Assembly (NCBI RefSeq): GCF_002873135.1
Contig: NZ_MCVI01000009.1
Location: 9,271 to 73,270, forward strand
Direction: 5' to 3'
Length of the DNA stretch: 64,000 nucleotides
Source: Shewanella sp. 10N.286.48.A6
GTDB taxonomy: Bacteria; Pseudomonadota; Gammaproteobacteria; Enterobacterales; Shewanellaceae
In this document: positions 27,496 to 37,276 of the stretch, one piece after another
Layout of the letters: every line of letters begins with the position of its first letter
Position numbering within the stretch: position 1 is the stretch's first letter
The notes under the pieces: model-generated
Told to the model about the DNA's origin: nothing
The model's input: only the letters and a program-made list of their open reading frames with translations
Database searches by the model: none
Program-made: the position numbers and the translations under genes

Positions 27496-30168
27496 ATGAA
27501 AACCAAGCCGAGTTTTATCGCTAATAAGCTAAGCCTAGCTGTTGTTACTGCTATTTCTGCAGCTTCTCTTTTTGCAACACTACCAGCTTACTCGGAAGAG
27601 ACACCAGCTTATGATCCTGGTGAAGATTTCCCTATTGAAGTCATTGCGGTAACTGGGCGTTTACGTAGCTCTGCCTCAGAAGCGATGGAAGAGCGCCGTG
27701 AGCAACCCGCCGTGGTTGATATTATGGGCGCAGACCAGATTTCTCGCACCGGAGATAGTGATGCCGCCGCCGCGCTTCGACGTGTTACCGGATTAACCCT
27801 GAAGGATGGCAAGTTCATTTATGTACGTGGTTTAGGTGAGCGCTATTCTAGTACATCATTAAATGGTGCGGTTGTACCATCGCCAGACCCTACCCGTAAT
27901 GTGGTACCGCTGGATATGTTCCCAGCCTCTATCATTGAATCTTTATCAGTACAAAAATCCAGTTCAGCCAGCACGCCAGCTGCATTTGGCGGTGGTCATG
28001 TTGATATTCGTACTAAATCTATTCCTGCAGACTTTTTCTTTAAAGCGTCAATAGGTGGCCGTTATAACACTAATGATAGCGATGACACTTATACCTATAA
28101 CGGTGGCGGCGATGATTGGACTGGCCAAGATGATGGCACTCGGGCAATGCCAAACAGCATTAACGAGGTGACCAATCAATATGGCGGAATTAGCCCCATT
28201 GATATTGTTACTGGTTCAAATGGCACAATTGATTTTGCCAGTGCTCAAGCCATTAACCGTGGTTTAGCCAATGATATGTATCGCGACATGACGGTATTTA
28301 CTGAAAGTACGGACCCTGGAGTTCGCGGTAATATCGCCATTGGCGATCGCTGGGACTTAAGCGATGACATCATTTTCGGGATGATGGCAGCAGGCTCATA
28401 TAAACAACAAGCTGAAAACTACACCAAGCGCGAAGTTGAGCTAGATGGTGATGAGAACAAGGTACAAATCGAAAACTCAAAAGACGTCATGGGCACCGAT
28501 TCAATTGTACAAATGTCAGGCATGGTTAACTTAGGTTTAGAAATTGGTTACGACCATAAAATTCAAACCTTCTCGACTTATTTACGTGATACATCTGATG
28601 ATGTTTCAGTGGCCATCGAAGAAACCATTGATACCATCGCCGAGCCTAATGCGTTGCAGGTTTATGATATTGCTTATGAAGAACGTAACCTTATCAGCAA
28701 TCAAATTCAAGGTGAGCATTTCTTTGAATATCTGTGGGATTTAGAAGCCAACTGGATGTATTCAAACGCCAGATCAAAGCGCTATGCACCGAGCGAATTA
28801 TCTTACACTTACAATGTAATACTTGATGATGCAGATGGTATTACTAGCCGTAACTTAAATACCCAAGATGCGCCTAAATATGTTTATAGCCGCCTTGATG
28901 ATAATACTGAAAACTACAAATTTGATTTAACCCTACCCTTTGAATTTGGCATGAACGTGCTAAAAATCAGTGGTGGTTATGAGTACTTTGAACGTACCCG
29001 TGAAAGCTTTGCCACGCGATTGGGCTTTGATGTCGGCTTAAGCCCAACAGACCCCAATGGCGATATTCTAGCGGGTGACTTTGACAATATATTTTCTGAT
29101 GACAACATTGCCAATGACACGCTTGATTTAGAATTAAAAGACGCCTCAACCGACACCGAAGATTATGTCGCCGCTGAAATGATAGACGCCAGTTTTGTCA
29201 ATTTTGATGTGGATTTTGATGATGTATGGCGCTTAACCGCAGGTGTGCGTTATGAAGATTTTCGCCGCGTGACATTGCCATTAACCCCAGATGGTGAGAT
29301 TTCAGATGAAGGTGGTCGTTACGATATTGAAGACTACGCAATTGCAGAAGACGGCTGGTTTCCTTCATTGGCATTAACCTGGAAATCATCAGATGAAAGC
29401 CAATGGCGCTTTGGTGCCAGTAAAACCTTGGTTCGCCCAGACTTACGTGAAGTGGCGCCAGTGCGGTTTCAAGACCCAATTACCGGATTTGATTTCTTTG
29501 GTAACCCAGAACTTGAAAGCTCAGATATCTATAACCTAGATGTACGCTGGGAATACTACTCAGAAGATGGCGCAAACTTAAGTGTTGGTGGCTTTTATAA
29601 AGACGTTGCAGCACCCATAGAAGCGATTCAACGTATCTCAGAAGCGGGTCGTCAGCTTAAGTTTTACAACGCTGAGTCAGGTTATACCTACGGTATCGAA
29701 ACTGAGTTTTTACATGACTTAGGCTTTATTGGCAGCAATGGTAGTGTTTGGGAAGACTTTTTCGTAGCGGGTAACTTAACCCTAAGTGACTCAGAAATTG
29801 AAATTGCCAGTAATGGTGAAATTGACCCAACCAATAATAAGCGCCGCATGACAGGCCATTCTGAGTGGGTTGCCAACATGCAGTTAAGCTTTGATTCGTC
29901 TAATGAGTCTCACAGTGCCACCTTAGTGTATAACGTGTTTGGTGAGCGCATAGCCTATGGTGGCCGTGGCGGTTTAGATGATGTGTACGAGCAACCCTTT
30001 CACAGCTTAGATTTTAGCTATAGCTTTTTACCTACTGAAAGCTTTGGGGTGAAATTTAAAGTGAAAAATATCCTAGGTGAAACCACCGAATACGACCAAC
30101 AAGATGTGGTGGTATACGCGAAAGAGCCTGGCACAGAATTCACTCTGCAATTTGATTATCAATACTAA
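27496..30168 (+). CDS. TonB-dependent outer-membrane receptor
   Basis: This 890-residue protein is a TonB-dependent receptor. It has a signal peptide (ending near LPAYS-EE), a likely TonB box PIEVIAVTG, a plug domain (QISRTGDSDAAAALRRVTGL, then FIYVRGLGERYSSTSLNGAV and a GGGHVDIRTKSIP segment) and a beta-barrel ending in an aromatic residue (FTLQFDYQY). The plug resembles receptors that work with a partner lipoprotein rather than classical siderophore receptors. The ATG at 27496 is chosen because it begins the signal peptide; the ribosome site is weak. It follows the duplicated beta-helix lipoprotein by 160 bases, so one uptake system is likely. Substrate unknown. Confidence 0.9.
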   Translation: MKTKPSFIANKLSLAVVTAISAASLFATLPAYSEETPAYDPGEDFPIEVIAVTGRLRSSASEAMEERREQPAVVDIMGADQISRTGDSDAAAALRRVTGLTLKDGKFIYVRGLGERYSSTSLNGAVVPSPDPTRNVVPLDMFPASIIESLSVQKSSSASTPAAFGGGHVDIRTKSIPADFFFKASIGGRYNTNDSDDTYTYNGGGDDWTGQDDGTRAMPNSINEVTNQYGGISPIDIVTGSNGTIDFASAQAINRGLANDMYRDMTVFTESTDPGVRGNIAIGDRWDLSDDIIFGMMAAGSYKQQAENYTKREVELDGDENKVQIENSKDVMGTDSIVQMSGMVNLGLEIGYDHKIQTFSTYLRDTSDDVSVAIEETIDTIAEPNALQVYDIAYEERNLISNQIQGEHFFEYLWDLEANWMYSNARSKRYAPSELSYTYNVILDDADGITSRNLNTQDAPKYVYSRLDDNTENYKFDLTLPFEFGMNVLKISGGYEYFERTRESFATRLGFDVGLSPTDPNGDILAGDFDNIFSDDNIANDTLDLELKDASTDTEDYVAAEMIDASFVNFDVDFDDVWRLTAGVRYEDFRRVTLPLTPDGEISDEGGRYDIEDYAIAEDGWFPSLALTWKSSDESQWRFGASKTLVRPDLREVAPVRFQDPITGFDFFGNPELESSDIYNLDVRWEYYSEDGANLSVGGFYKDVAAPIEAIQRISEAGRQLKFYNAESGYTYGIETEFLHDLGFIGSNGSVWEDFFVAGNLTLSDSEIEIASNGEIDPTNNKRRMTGHSEWVANMQLSFDSSNESHSATLVYNVFGERIAYGGRGGLDDVYEQPFHSLDFSYSFLPTESFGVKFKVKNILGETTEYDQQDVVVYAKEPGTEFTLQFDYQY

Positions 30169-30406
30169 TATTGATAATGAGTTCGCGATTAACAGAGTGA
30201 CAACAGGTACTGGTTTTTAGCATTTTTACCTCATCCTTTAAATGCTAAAAGCCAAGTGCACAGTGTGATATCTAGGTGTTTGGAACACGCCAATATCGCA
30301 CGCTTCTTTATCAGTAAGCGTTATTTAAGACTACGTGACTTAACAAAGAAGTTGGCAGCTTTGCAAAAGGCTGTATGCAGTATGTAAAATAAGCTGTAAA
30401 AGTAAC

Positions 30407-30445
30407 AGGCCACTTTCTTTTGGAACAAGAAAGTGGCCTTTTTAT
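30407..30445 (+). terminator. Rho-independent terminator
   Basis: A 13-bp perfect stem AGGCCACTTTCTT / AAGAAAGTGGCCT with a 7-base loop is followed by TTTTTATT. It ends the receptor transcript. The rest of the 30169-30517 gap shows nothing else. Confidence 0.88.
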
Positions 30446-30517
30446 TGGCTAGCGCTATTAGTTATAAGCGCTGTGAGTTATAAAATTAGCTCGTTAGCTA
30501 TGAGCCTTAATAGCAGA

Positions 30518-32452
30518 TCATTCTTCACTGCTGTCGATCAGATTGCTAATCGCTTTTGAGATCAGATCTTTTTTCATGCTAGTGCGAGCGACACCTTGTT
30601 CAAACCAAAAACTCATCGGCTGATCAAACCCAATACCATGCATGTAATTGTAAATCGCTTTACGCAGCCCTTCACCTAACATCTCATGATCAGTACCGGT
30701 AGGATCGCTAAAATCGACATCATTTTCAGCGAATAAAACTTCAGGGCGATCGCTAAGAGTAATACCAAATTTTTCTGGATTCATACCAACAGGGCTGTGG
30801 ATCGTGGCCACAAAACGGTGCCAATAGGCAGACTGGAAACAACCTTGCTGCATCATCTGTCGCACCATTTCCAATGAATCCACCGTTTCTTGCTCGGTTT
30901 GAGTCGGAAAGCCATACATCAAATATGCGTGCACCATAATACCGGCATCGCTAAAGGCTTTAGTGACTTGGGCAACGCGCTCAACACTGACGCCTTTTTT
31001 CATCAGTTTCAATAAACGATCAGACGCCACTTCAAGGCCGCCACTGACCGCGATACAACCAGAGTCGGCTAGCAATTGACAGCGGGCTTGGCTAAAGGTT
31101 CTTTCAAAACGGATATTACCCCACCAACTGATCACCACGTTGCGCTCAATTAAGCGTTTTGCAAAGGCAAATAAGGTTTTTGGTGGCAGCGCTTCATCGA
31201 CAAAATGGAACCCTGTTTGTCCGGTTTCTTCAATGAGTTGCTCAATGCGATCAACCAGAATATCAGCGCCAGCAGTATCGTAGCGATCGATATAGTCCAA
31301 ACTGACATCACAAAAGCTACATTTACGCCAGTAACAGCCATGGGCGATGGTGAGTTTATTCCAGCGGCCATCACTCCAAATACGGTGCATTGGGTTGAGC
31401 ATTTCACACAAAGACAGATATTCGCTCAATGGCAAGCCATCGTATATCGGAGCGCCGACTTCCACCTGCGGGATATCGTGGAGTTCTGGGTTTTCATTAA
31501 AGTGAACGTAAGGCTCGCCATTGTCATCTTCGGCAAGGAAGTAAGTTCGCACTAAATCATCGACTTCACGTTGGCCTTGAAAGTATTCCAGCAGGGTGAT
31601 TAACGGGCGTTCGCCGTCATCAAGACAGATAAAGTCGATAAACTCAAATACCCGAGGATCTTTGAGTGCCCGTAGTTCGGTATTGATAAAACCACCGCCG
31701 ATGATGATGGGGATCTCTGGATTAATGGCTTTACAGGTTTGGGCAATACGTAACGCGCCGAGCATATTACCGGGAAAAGGCACGGTTAAGGCTACAACGC
31801 TAGGTTGGGTTTCTTCTAAATAGTGCTCAACCAATTGCGCTAAAATTTCTGAGCTAAAGGTTGGCTCGTCCATCAAGGTATCGTAAAGGTTATCAAAGCT
31901 GGGATTAGCCGCAGCTAACTGCTCGCCATAGCGGCTCACTTCAAAGTAAGGATCAACCCCTTGAGTGATGACGCTGGAGAGATCGTTAATAAATAAGGTC
32001 GCGAGATATTTGGCTTTATCTTGAACGCCAAGATTACCAAAAGCGGCTTGCAGTACATCGCCTGATACCGCTTCCATTTGCGCAATGGCTTCAAATGCTG
32101 GGCCTTCAGGTAAAAATCGGCGCGAGTTAATCCGCAGTGCAAGACTGGGATCTTTACCCTGTAAAAACCGAATCGCGCTCTCAACAGTCAAATGATAACG
32201 ATCAAATTCAGCCAGAAAATTATGAATAGCATCAGGTAATTCATCGTCTTCAAAGTGCTCGAAATTAGCTTCCACATGTTGACGAATAATGTCCAGCGCA
32301 GGCGCTGTCATCATTTCTAGGAAAAGCTCAATGGCAGGATCACGTTGCTCCGCCTCATAACCTCGAGAACGCAAAAAACCAGTTAAATACGCAGTTGCCG
32401 GATAGGGCGTATTTAATTGGGTCATAGGTGGAGTCATTAGAAGAACGGTCAT
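30518..32452 (-). CDS. B12-binding radical SAM protein of unknown substrate
   Basis: This 644-residue protein has an N-terminal B12-binding-like domain (residues about 1-290, with VVALTVPFPGNMLGALRIAQ and PEIPIIIGGGFINTEL) followed by a radical SAM domain (about 360-600). The cluster motif is GCYWRKCSFCD near 373-382, with CX4CX2C spacing instead of the commoner CX3CX2C. Later radical SAM landmarks are GFHFVDEALPP, ISWWGNIRFE, GLEVASDRLLKLMKKG and VHAYLMYGFPTQT. The N-terminal part is longer than a simple B12 domain and has an unassigned helical insert. It is a single-gene unit on the minus strand. Methylation or another radical modification is possible, but no substrate is indicated by neighbours. 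Confidence 0.82.
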   Translation of the reverse strand: MTVLLMTPPMTQLNTPYPATAYLTGFLRSRGYEAEQRDPAIELFLEMMTAPALDIIRQHVEANFEHFEDDELPDAIHNFLAEFDRYHLTVESAIRFLQGKDPSLALRINSRRFLPEGPAFEAIAQMEAVSGDVLQAAFGNLGVQDKAKYLATLFINDLSSVITQGVDPYFEVSRYGEQLAAANPSFDNLYDTLMDEPTFSSEILAQLVEHYLEETQPSVVALTVPFPGNMLGALRIAQTCKAINPEIPIIIGGGFINTELRALKDPRVFEFIDFICLDDGERPLITLLEYFQGQREVDDLVRTYFLAEDDNGEPYVHFNENPELHDIPQVEVGAPIYDGLPLSEYLSLCEMLNPMHRIWSDGRWNKLTIAHGCYWRKCSFCDVSLDYIDRYDTAGADILVDRIEQLIEETGQTGFHFVDEALPPKTLFAFAKRLIERNVVISWWGNIRFERTFSQARCQLLADSGCIAVSGGLEVASDRLLKLMKKGVSVERVAQVTKAFSDAGIMVHAYLMYGFPTQTEQETVDSLEMVRQMMQQGCFQSAYWHRFVATIHSPVGMNPEKFGITLSDRPEVLFAENDVDFSDPTGTDHEMLGEGLRKAIYNYMHGIGFDQPMSFWFEQGVARTSMKKDLISKAISNLIDSSEE

Positions 32453-32759
32453 AGCCTGCCTTTAATAGTAAAACTTGAGTGTACTGAACTAAACTGATTG
32501 TCAGCCCGAGCTAGGTAAAGAATGTGGCAATAATACAGTTGCCAAAAAATAAGCTGGGATTCTAACAAATGGCCAAGGGAAAAACCCGTAAATTAGCCAA
32601 TTGAAGATTAATTTATCACTGTCTGTTTGTTTGTTTTTAGATCGAATTTAATCTCTTTCAAGCACAGTCTAGATTTAAATATTAGCAAGGCGGTTAAATA
32701 TCACGCTAACTGTGTCATTATCAAATTTCGCATCTCAGCTAATGGATTAGGTTTGACAC
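32453..32759. other. Intergenic region between divergent genes
   Basis: About 307 bases between the radical SAM gene (minus) and a lipoprotein gene (plus). It should hold both promoters. No palindrome, terminator or extra gene stands out. Confidence 0.45.
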
Positions 32760-33788
32760 ATGGCCGCAAAATGTCTAAATCAGTTTTTACGTCTCTGTTT
32801 GTATTTACTGTTTGCCCTTGTTATTACGGCGTGTTCGGTCAAAACCGAGCAAGCTAACATTCGCCAAGTGGGCAATATTAGCCATAAAAAAATTGCTGAA
32901 GCCAGTGGCTTAGCTTACTCAAATATACACCATGATGTGCTGTGGCTGCACAATGATGGCGGTGATAGCGCCGCAGTGTATGCGATAAATTTATCCGGTG
33001 AGTTGCTGGCGACGGTGAACATTGAAGGGGTAAAAAATATCGATTGGGAAGATATGAGCTCGTTTGTTATCGATGGTAAAGCGTATCTGTTAATCGCCGA
33101 TGTGGGTGATAATCGTGCTAATCGCAGTCAATATTTCATTCATATTATTGCAGAGCCTGATGTCAGTAAACTTGCGTTAGCCGCATCTATCAAGGTCACG
33201 CCATTAGTGTCATTGGCATTTAATTACCCAGATGGTCCAAAGGATTGTGAGTCTGTTGCTGTTGATGTGGTTAACCAGCAAATTGTATTACTGAGTAAGC
33301 GGCAAACCCCACAAACCCTATATCAATTGCCGTTACAGTTAGAGTTAGCGCAATCACCGGCGTTGTTGCCTTCAGAGTTGCCTTCGCAATTACCTATGCC
33401 ATTACCTAAGCAAGAAAGGGACACGCTAGTGGCAACACCTTTAGGGGCACCGCCGGCATTACCAGAATCATTCTCAGATTATTTCGGCAGTATACGCTTA
33501 GCACTTTTTGCCGGAAACTCGACAGCAATGAGTTTTTCAAAGGATGGCTTATCTGCGGTGGTGTTAACCTATGGTCATGCTTATTACTTTCAGCAGCAAC
33601 AGCCTACTGGCGCTTTAACACTGTTATCAACCACGCCAAAAATTATTGATTTTCCGACACTATTTCAAGCAGAAGCGGTGAGCTTTAATCACGATGCCAG
33701 CCGCTTTTATATCACCTCAGAGGGTAGCCCAGCGCCGATATATGAAGTGAATATCGCCGCTTTGTTGGCTAATTCTGATAACTACTAA
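32760..33788 (+). CDS. Lipoprotein, probable beta-propeller
   Basis: This 342-residue protein has a hydrophobic signal (LCLYLLFALVITAC) with lipobox ITAC near residue 25. The mature part begins with EASGLAYSNIHHDVLWLHND, then GGDSAAVYAINLSGEL, NIDWEDMSSF and LLIADVGDNRANR. These repeated short beta segments are typical of a six- or seven-bladed propeller as seen in esterase-like/phytase-like or NHL-type periplasmic proteins. A Pro/Leu-rich stretch near 205-225 interrupts it. I cannot assign an activity. The start is the ATG at 32760; no strong ribosome site is visible. The stop codon lies inside a strong hairpin shared with the convergent cupin gene. Confidence 0.65.
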   Translation: MAAKCLNQFLRLCLYLLFALVITACSVKTEQANIRQVGNISHKKIAEASGLAYSNIHHDVLWLHNDGGDSAAVYAINLSGELLATVNIEGVKNIDWEDMSSFVIDGKAYLLIADVGDNRANRSQYFIHIIAEPDVSKLALAASIKVTPLVSLAFNYPDGPKDCESVAVDVVNQQIVLLSKRQTPQTLYQLPLQLELAQSPALLPSELPSQLPMPLPKQERDTLVATPLGAPPALPESFSDYFGSIRLALFAGNSTAMSFSKDGLSAVVLTYGHAYYFQQQQPTGALTLLSTTPKIIDFPTLFQAEAVSFNHDASRFYITSEGSPAPIYEVNIAALLANSDNY

Positions 33789-33802
33789 GGTAGTTATCAG
33801 AA
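33773..33802. terminator. Palindromic hairpin between convergent genes
   Basis: A 13-bp perfect stem (TTCTGATAACTAC / GTAGTTATCAGAA) with a TAAG loop contains the stop codon of the upstream lipoprotein gene. A TTTTT run follows about eight bases later, so it is a likely but not classical terminator. Confidence 0.5.
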
Positions 33803-33821
33803 TGAGTACTTTTTACATTAA

Positions 33822-34562
33822 TTACTTTTTAAAAAATGCTTCATTAGTACCATATGGGCCTAAGTTAAGATCGCGCTTACGGATTTCATCTACGCGGTCA
33901 AAGGCTTCTTCTGCAACGCGTAGGTTTTTCACATCACGGCGCCAGTAGTATTTGAACCCATCGAAGTGAGCATTGTTTGGATACCAGTACATTACACCAA
34001 GGCCTTTATCTTCAAGAATTGGCGTGTTATGGATCGCATTGCCTGGGATATAGAAATATTGCCCTTTTTCTAATGGTTGGAACTTGTTTTCTGCAAGCGT
34101 TTTACTGCCACCGTTTACTACGTAATAACACTCAGGTTGGCCGTGGAAATGAGGCTCATGATCTGATTTACCACCGTTAGTAATACCAATAACCACAGGT
34201 GAGTCAGCTAAGTCTTTCCAGATGTATCCTACTGGAGAGTTAGCTACTTCACAGTTTTTAGCTTCAAGTACGTTGCCTTCATTATCAAGCGTCTTACAAA
34301 AACGTTGTTCTTTAGCGATGCTGTCATTGGCTTGGATTGTGTTGAAGTCAATTTTACCAGCTTCCCAATCAGCGATATAGGCTTCAACTTCTGGGTTACT
34401 ACACTGCACTGGCATAGTGTTTTGAGGTGCATGAACACTGCTGTCAAATGGGACTGGCGTTGTTTGTTGGTATGGAAGCTGTGCATGGTTACATTGTGGA
34501 CCTTGCGCAACTGCAGCTGTTGATGCAAGTGCTGCGATACCAAAAATCATTTTAAGTTTCAT
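33822..34562 (-). CDS. Secreted cupin-domain protein (possible periplasmic enzyme)
   Basis: This 246-residue protein has a Sec signal peptide (MKLKMIFGIAALASTAAVA-Q) and a single cupin domain. The metal site is clear: HEPHFHGQPECYYVV gives His-x-His-x3-Glu, with Tyr two residues after Glu, and FYIPGNAIHNTP supplies the second-motif His 38 residues after the second His. This spacing is common to cupins and also to DMSP-lyase-type cupins, so it does not fix the reaction. Four other cysteines in the N-terminal part (QCNH, QCSN, FCKT, NCEV) suggest disulfides. AGGA precedes the ATG. It has its own CRP-type promoter built like that of the flavoprotein operon, so both probably serve one pathway. 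Substrate unknown. Confidence 0.72.
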   Translation of the reverse strand: MKLKMIFGIAALASTAAVAQGPQCNHAQLPYQQTTPVPFDSSVHAPQNTMPVQCSNPEVEAYIADWEAGKIDFNTIQANDSIAKEQRFCKTLDNEGNVLEAKNCEVANSPVGYIWKDLADSPVVIGITNGGKSDHEPHFHGQPECYYVVNGGSKTLAENKFQPLEKGQYFYIPGNAIHNTPILEDKGLGVMYWYPNNAHFDGFKYYWRRDVKNLRVAEEAFDRVDEIRKRDLNLGPYGTNEAFFKK

Positions 34563-34614
34563 TGTTTATCCTATTTGGAACTGTGAGATATTAATATTTT
34601 TTTGCTATGCCGTA

Positions 34615-34687
34615 ACTATAAATTCATCTTGGTAACATAAAGGTGAAACAGATCACGCACGTATAGCAACGACAATTTTATTCGTGA
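34615..34687 (-). promoter_or_regulatory. CRP-type class II promoter of the cupin gene with shared upstream element
   Basis: On the minus strand: TCACGAATAAAATTG (34687-34673), 14 variable bases, then a CRP-like site GTGA-N6-TCAC (34656-34643) and a -10-like TATAGT (34620-34615). If the hexamer starts at -12, the CRP site is centred at -41.5, the class II position. The 15-base element and spacing recur before the flavoprotein operon. An ATTTGC/GCAAAT dyad lies further upstream (34709-34728). Confidence 0.65.
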
Positions 34688-34852
34688 CTAGCATCGCTAA
34701 ATTCCCTGATTTGCGAATGCTTGCAAATATTCATTTAATTTATTGTAGTGGATCAATATTTATCAATTTTTTTTGTTAAATCTTAGGGGGGATTCGAAAC
34801 TCGTTTATCTAACAGATAGATTTATAACAAGTTATCTATTTTTACTTATTTG

Positions 34853-35935
34853 TTACCTAAATGCGTATTGCATACTGAGTTGCGCGTATTGAGAATGACC
34901 AGTGTCTACTTGCTCATTACTGTAACTCGGTGATTTATCGTTTATTGAGTATTGTCCAATTTCAAATCCAACAGAAAGTTCAGGGGTTAGGTTGGTAAAT
35001 AAATTCACACCAATGTGATTACGACGAGTTTGTTCAACCTCTGTAGTGGAATGGCCAATAAAAATCGAACTTCGAAGACGTTGTGTCCAGAAATGACGAT
35101 AAGCCATCATAGCTGACAACGTGGTTTCTAATTCACCATCAATAATATCTTTTGCAACATCAGTCCCAACATAACGCCCTAAATGGCCATAATGCAGTTG
35201 CAACCTAAAATCATCTTTACCAAAGGTTCGAAACTTTCCTGCAATAGAAATCCCTTTGCTCAATTGCTTTGTATCGCCTGGGTCTAAATAACGAATAATG
35301 CCTGATGCTGATATATTGCCCCAGTCCCCTTTCTTGTTATAGCGTACGATGAGGTCAGGAACATAGTCGTTGCGGGTATCAATCCATTCTTGCTGACTTG
35401 GCGCGCTACTATTTACAGCATCGGTGCCGTAGGTATAAGGGTTCTCAAGTGCAAATTGCCAATCGTTATAGGTATAGCGAATTAAAGCTTGTCTGACCAT
35501 GGCTTGACCAACTAACGGTCCACCTAAATCAGCTGTTTCAGCAAAAGCAGATGTATTTACCAATGTTGACCAAGTTTGTCCTGCAACCACATCTTGATAT
35601 TCGATAAAAGCATGTCGTAATCGAGGGCTGTAGGAATTTGAAATAACAGGGTTGCCTTGGGATGAACCGACAAAGTCCATTTCGATAAACCCTGTTACCT
35701 CATTTGATGACACTGCGAGATTTAACCGTGATTCTTGCGCGCTGAATTGAGTGCGTTTTGTGGGCTCAGAGATTGAACCTCCGCCTGTCCAAAGGTCTTG
35801 AAACTCGACATCACCATTCACGTGGCGAGCATTCATTTTTAGAAAACCGCCAAGTTCGACATCCATGGCATGTGAAGAATGAGTAACTACCACCATACAG
35901 GCCAGTAGAGGCAGTTTAACAGAAGGTGTTTTCAT
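34853..35935 (-). CDS. DcaP-like outer-membrane porin
   Basis: This 360-residue protein has a signal peptide (ending SSHA-MD) and a porin barrel resembling the DcaP family of trimeric porins, which in Acinetobacter carry dicarboxylates and similar organic acids. Supporting features are the first strand VELGGFLKMNARHVNGDV, the conserved RLNLAVSSNEVTGFIEMDFV and LRHAFIEYQDVVAGQTWSTL segments and alternating aromatic strands to the C-terminus. It lies between the cupin gene and the flavoprotein-cytochrome-porin operon on the same strand but after that operon's terminator, so it is a separate unit. It could admit the organic substrate of the reductase. Confidence 0.78.
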   Translation of the reverse strand: MKTPSVKLPLLACMVVVTHSSHAMDVELGGFLKMNARHVNGDVEFQDLWTGGGSISEPTKRTQFSAQESRLNLAVSSNEVTGFIEMDFVGSSQGNPVISNSYSPRLRHAFIEYQDVVAGQTWSTLVNTSAFAETADLGGPLVGQAMVRQALIRYTYNDWQFALENPYTYGTDAVNSSAPSQQEWIDTRNDYVPDLIVRYNKKGDWGNISASGIIRYLDPGDTKQLSKGISIAGKFRTFGKDDFRLQLHYGHLGRYVGTDVAKDIIDGELETTLSAMMAYRHFWTQRLRSSIFIGHSTTEVEQTRRNHIGVNLFTNLTPELSVGFEIGQYSINDKSPSYSNEQVDTGHSQYAQLSMQYAFR

Positions 35936-36013
35936 AGTGGGAATCGGTGCTATTTAGTGGCAAATGACATCGGCATCAATTGAATGTGCCAATGATTGAT
36001 TTGAAAGGGTGGC

Positions 36014-36054
36014 AAAAAAACAGGCAGAAACTAAGAAGTAAAATTTTCTGCCTG
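36014..36054 (-). terminator. Rho-independent terminator of the flavoprotein operon
   Basis: Read on the minus strand, CAGGCAGAAA / TTTCTGCCTG forms a 10-bp stem followed by seven T residues (36020-36014). It lies about 55 bases after the porin stop and separates the three-gene operon from the DcaP-like gene. Confidence 0.85.
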
Positions 36055-36107
36055 CTTGAGAGGCTATTTCATTAACCGTTTTATTAACGGATTTGGTTAT
36101 GACTTAA

Positions 36108-37238
36108 TTAGAAGTAGTAACCAAAGTTAATGTTAATACGTTTGTCCCAATCATCGCCAAGCTCAGGCAAGCCTACGTGGTCATTATTAGCGGTAGAAAA
36201 CGTCATGTTTTTACCAAGAATAAAGTCAATCATGGTGTAAGTCGCACCCGCTGAAATTGCACAACCAGTGACGTTTTGCATGCTGTTGTCATAGCGGTCA
36301 TCAGCAACGTCAGGCGTCATTAAACCGAAATCGTTGTAACATTTTACGCTACCGAAATCAGTGGCAAAGGTTTTAGCGATGTTAGCGCTATAGGCTTGGC
36401 CTTTAGAGGCGATTTCATATTGCCAGCTCACGACAGCAATACCGATTTTATTGTCGTCAGCAGAATCGGCCGCGTCATATTCGTATTGCATAGCTTGCAG
36501 TTGCAAGTTCCAGCCTTTGTAAGTGCTGTCTAAATGAAGGGCAGCAGCATAACGGTCGCCCATGTTACCTGTGTCACTGTTATAGATTTGACCGTATTGA
36601 ACAGAACCGCCAAATGTAGTTGAACCGCCTTCATATTCAGAAGTATAGGTTTGTCTAAAGTTAAAGCCATTGGTTTCTTCGTTGTGGTATTCAGTGCCAT
36701 TGATTTCGCCACTGAATAATGACGCTGAATAACGCTTGTTTTCAGTTGCACTGTAAACAGGATTTTTGTAGAACGCGAGATCAGTATTCCAGCCGTTATT
36801 GTCGTATGAAGCTTTAATACCTACATCATGATTATCTTCAAAACCTAGGTAGTAAGGTAAACCAAACCACCAACTGTTAGAGATAAACTCTGGGTTACCA
36901 AAAGGCACTTTGTTGATACCAAATTGAAGTTCCCAGTTAGGATTAATCTCATAGTAACCATAACCTGATTTGATGTAATTACTGCCAGCGGTAAAACGAT
37001 ATTCTGCGGCTAAACCCCAGTCACCTTTTTTACCATCAAACGTAATCGCAGCCATATCAAAATCTAATGTACCTAATTTATCTTTATTAGATTCATCATA
37101 GTCTCTGTAAGCGTAGTTTACGCGAACAGCACCTCCGATATTAATCCCATCTTCTTGCTCTTCTGCCATAACAGGCGCAGAAGACATAGCAACAGCTGTG
37201 GCCACCATCGACAACATAAATTTGGCGGTTTTTTTCAT
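36108..37238 (-). CDS. Outer-membrane porin, third gene of the flavoprotein operon
   Basis: This 376-residue protein has a signal peptide (MKKTAKFMLSMVATAVAMSS ending near PVMA-EE) and a 14-18-strand-like barrel ending in the aromatic NFGYYF. The early region INIGGAVRVNYAYRDYD and YEINPNWELQFGINKVPFGN resemble OprO/P-type and carbohydrate-selective porins, but no selectivity filter can be read. Two Cys (VKCYND and TGCAIS) may form a disulfide. The ATG at 37238 is preferred, with AGGA seven bases upstream; an ATG at 37244 is too close. It follows the tetraheme cytochrome by 38 bases and ends at a strong terminator, so it probably supplies substrate to the reductase. Confidence 0.8.
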   Translation of the reverse strand: MKKTAKFMLSMVATAVAMSSAPVMAEEQEDGINIGGAVRVNYAYRDYDESNKDKLGTLDFDMAAITFDGKKGDWGLAAEYRFTAGSNYIKSGYGYYEINPNWELQFGINKVPFGNPEFISNSWWFGLPYYLGFEDNHDVGIKASYDNNGWNTDLAFYKNPVYSATENKRYSASLFSGEINGTEYHNEETNGFNFRQTYTSEYEGGSTTFGGSVQYGQIYNSDTGNMGDRYAAALHLDSTYKGWNLQLQAMQYEYDAADSADDNKIGIAVVSWQYEIASKGQAYSANIAKTFATDFGSVKCYNDFGLMTPDVADDRYDNSMQNVTGCAISAGATYTMIDFILGKNMTFSTANNDHVGLPELGDDWDKRININFGYYF

Positions 37239-37276
37239 TATCATTCCTATAAAATCATTGTTATTTTATTGTGGTG

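Noticed and set aside
35972..35990. GGCATCAATTGAATGTGCC before the DcaP-like gene as a second TetR operator
   Set aside because: Only one half-site matches the 28-bp palindrome and the rest is not symmetric.
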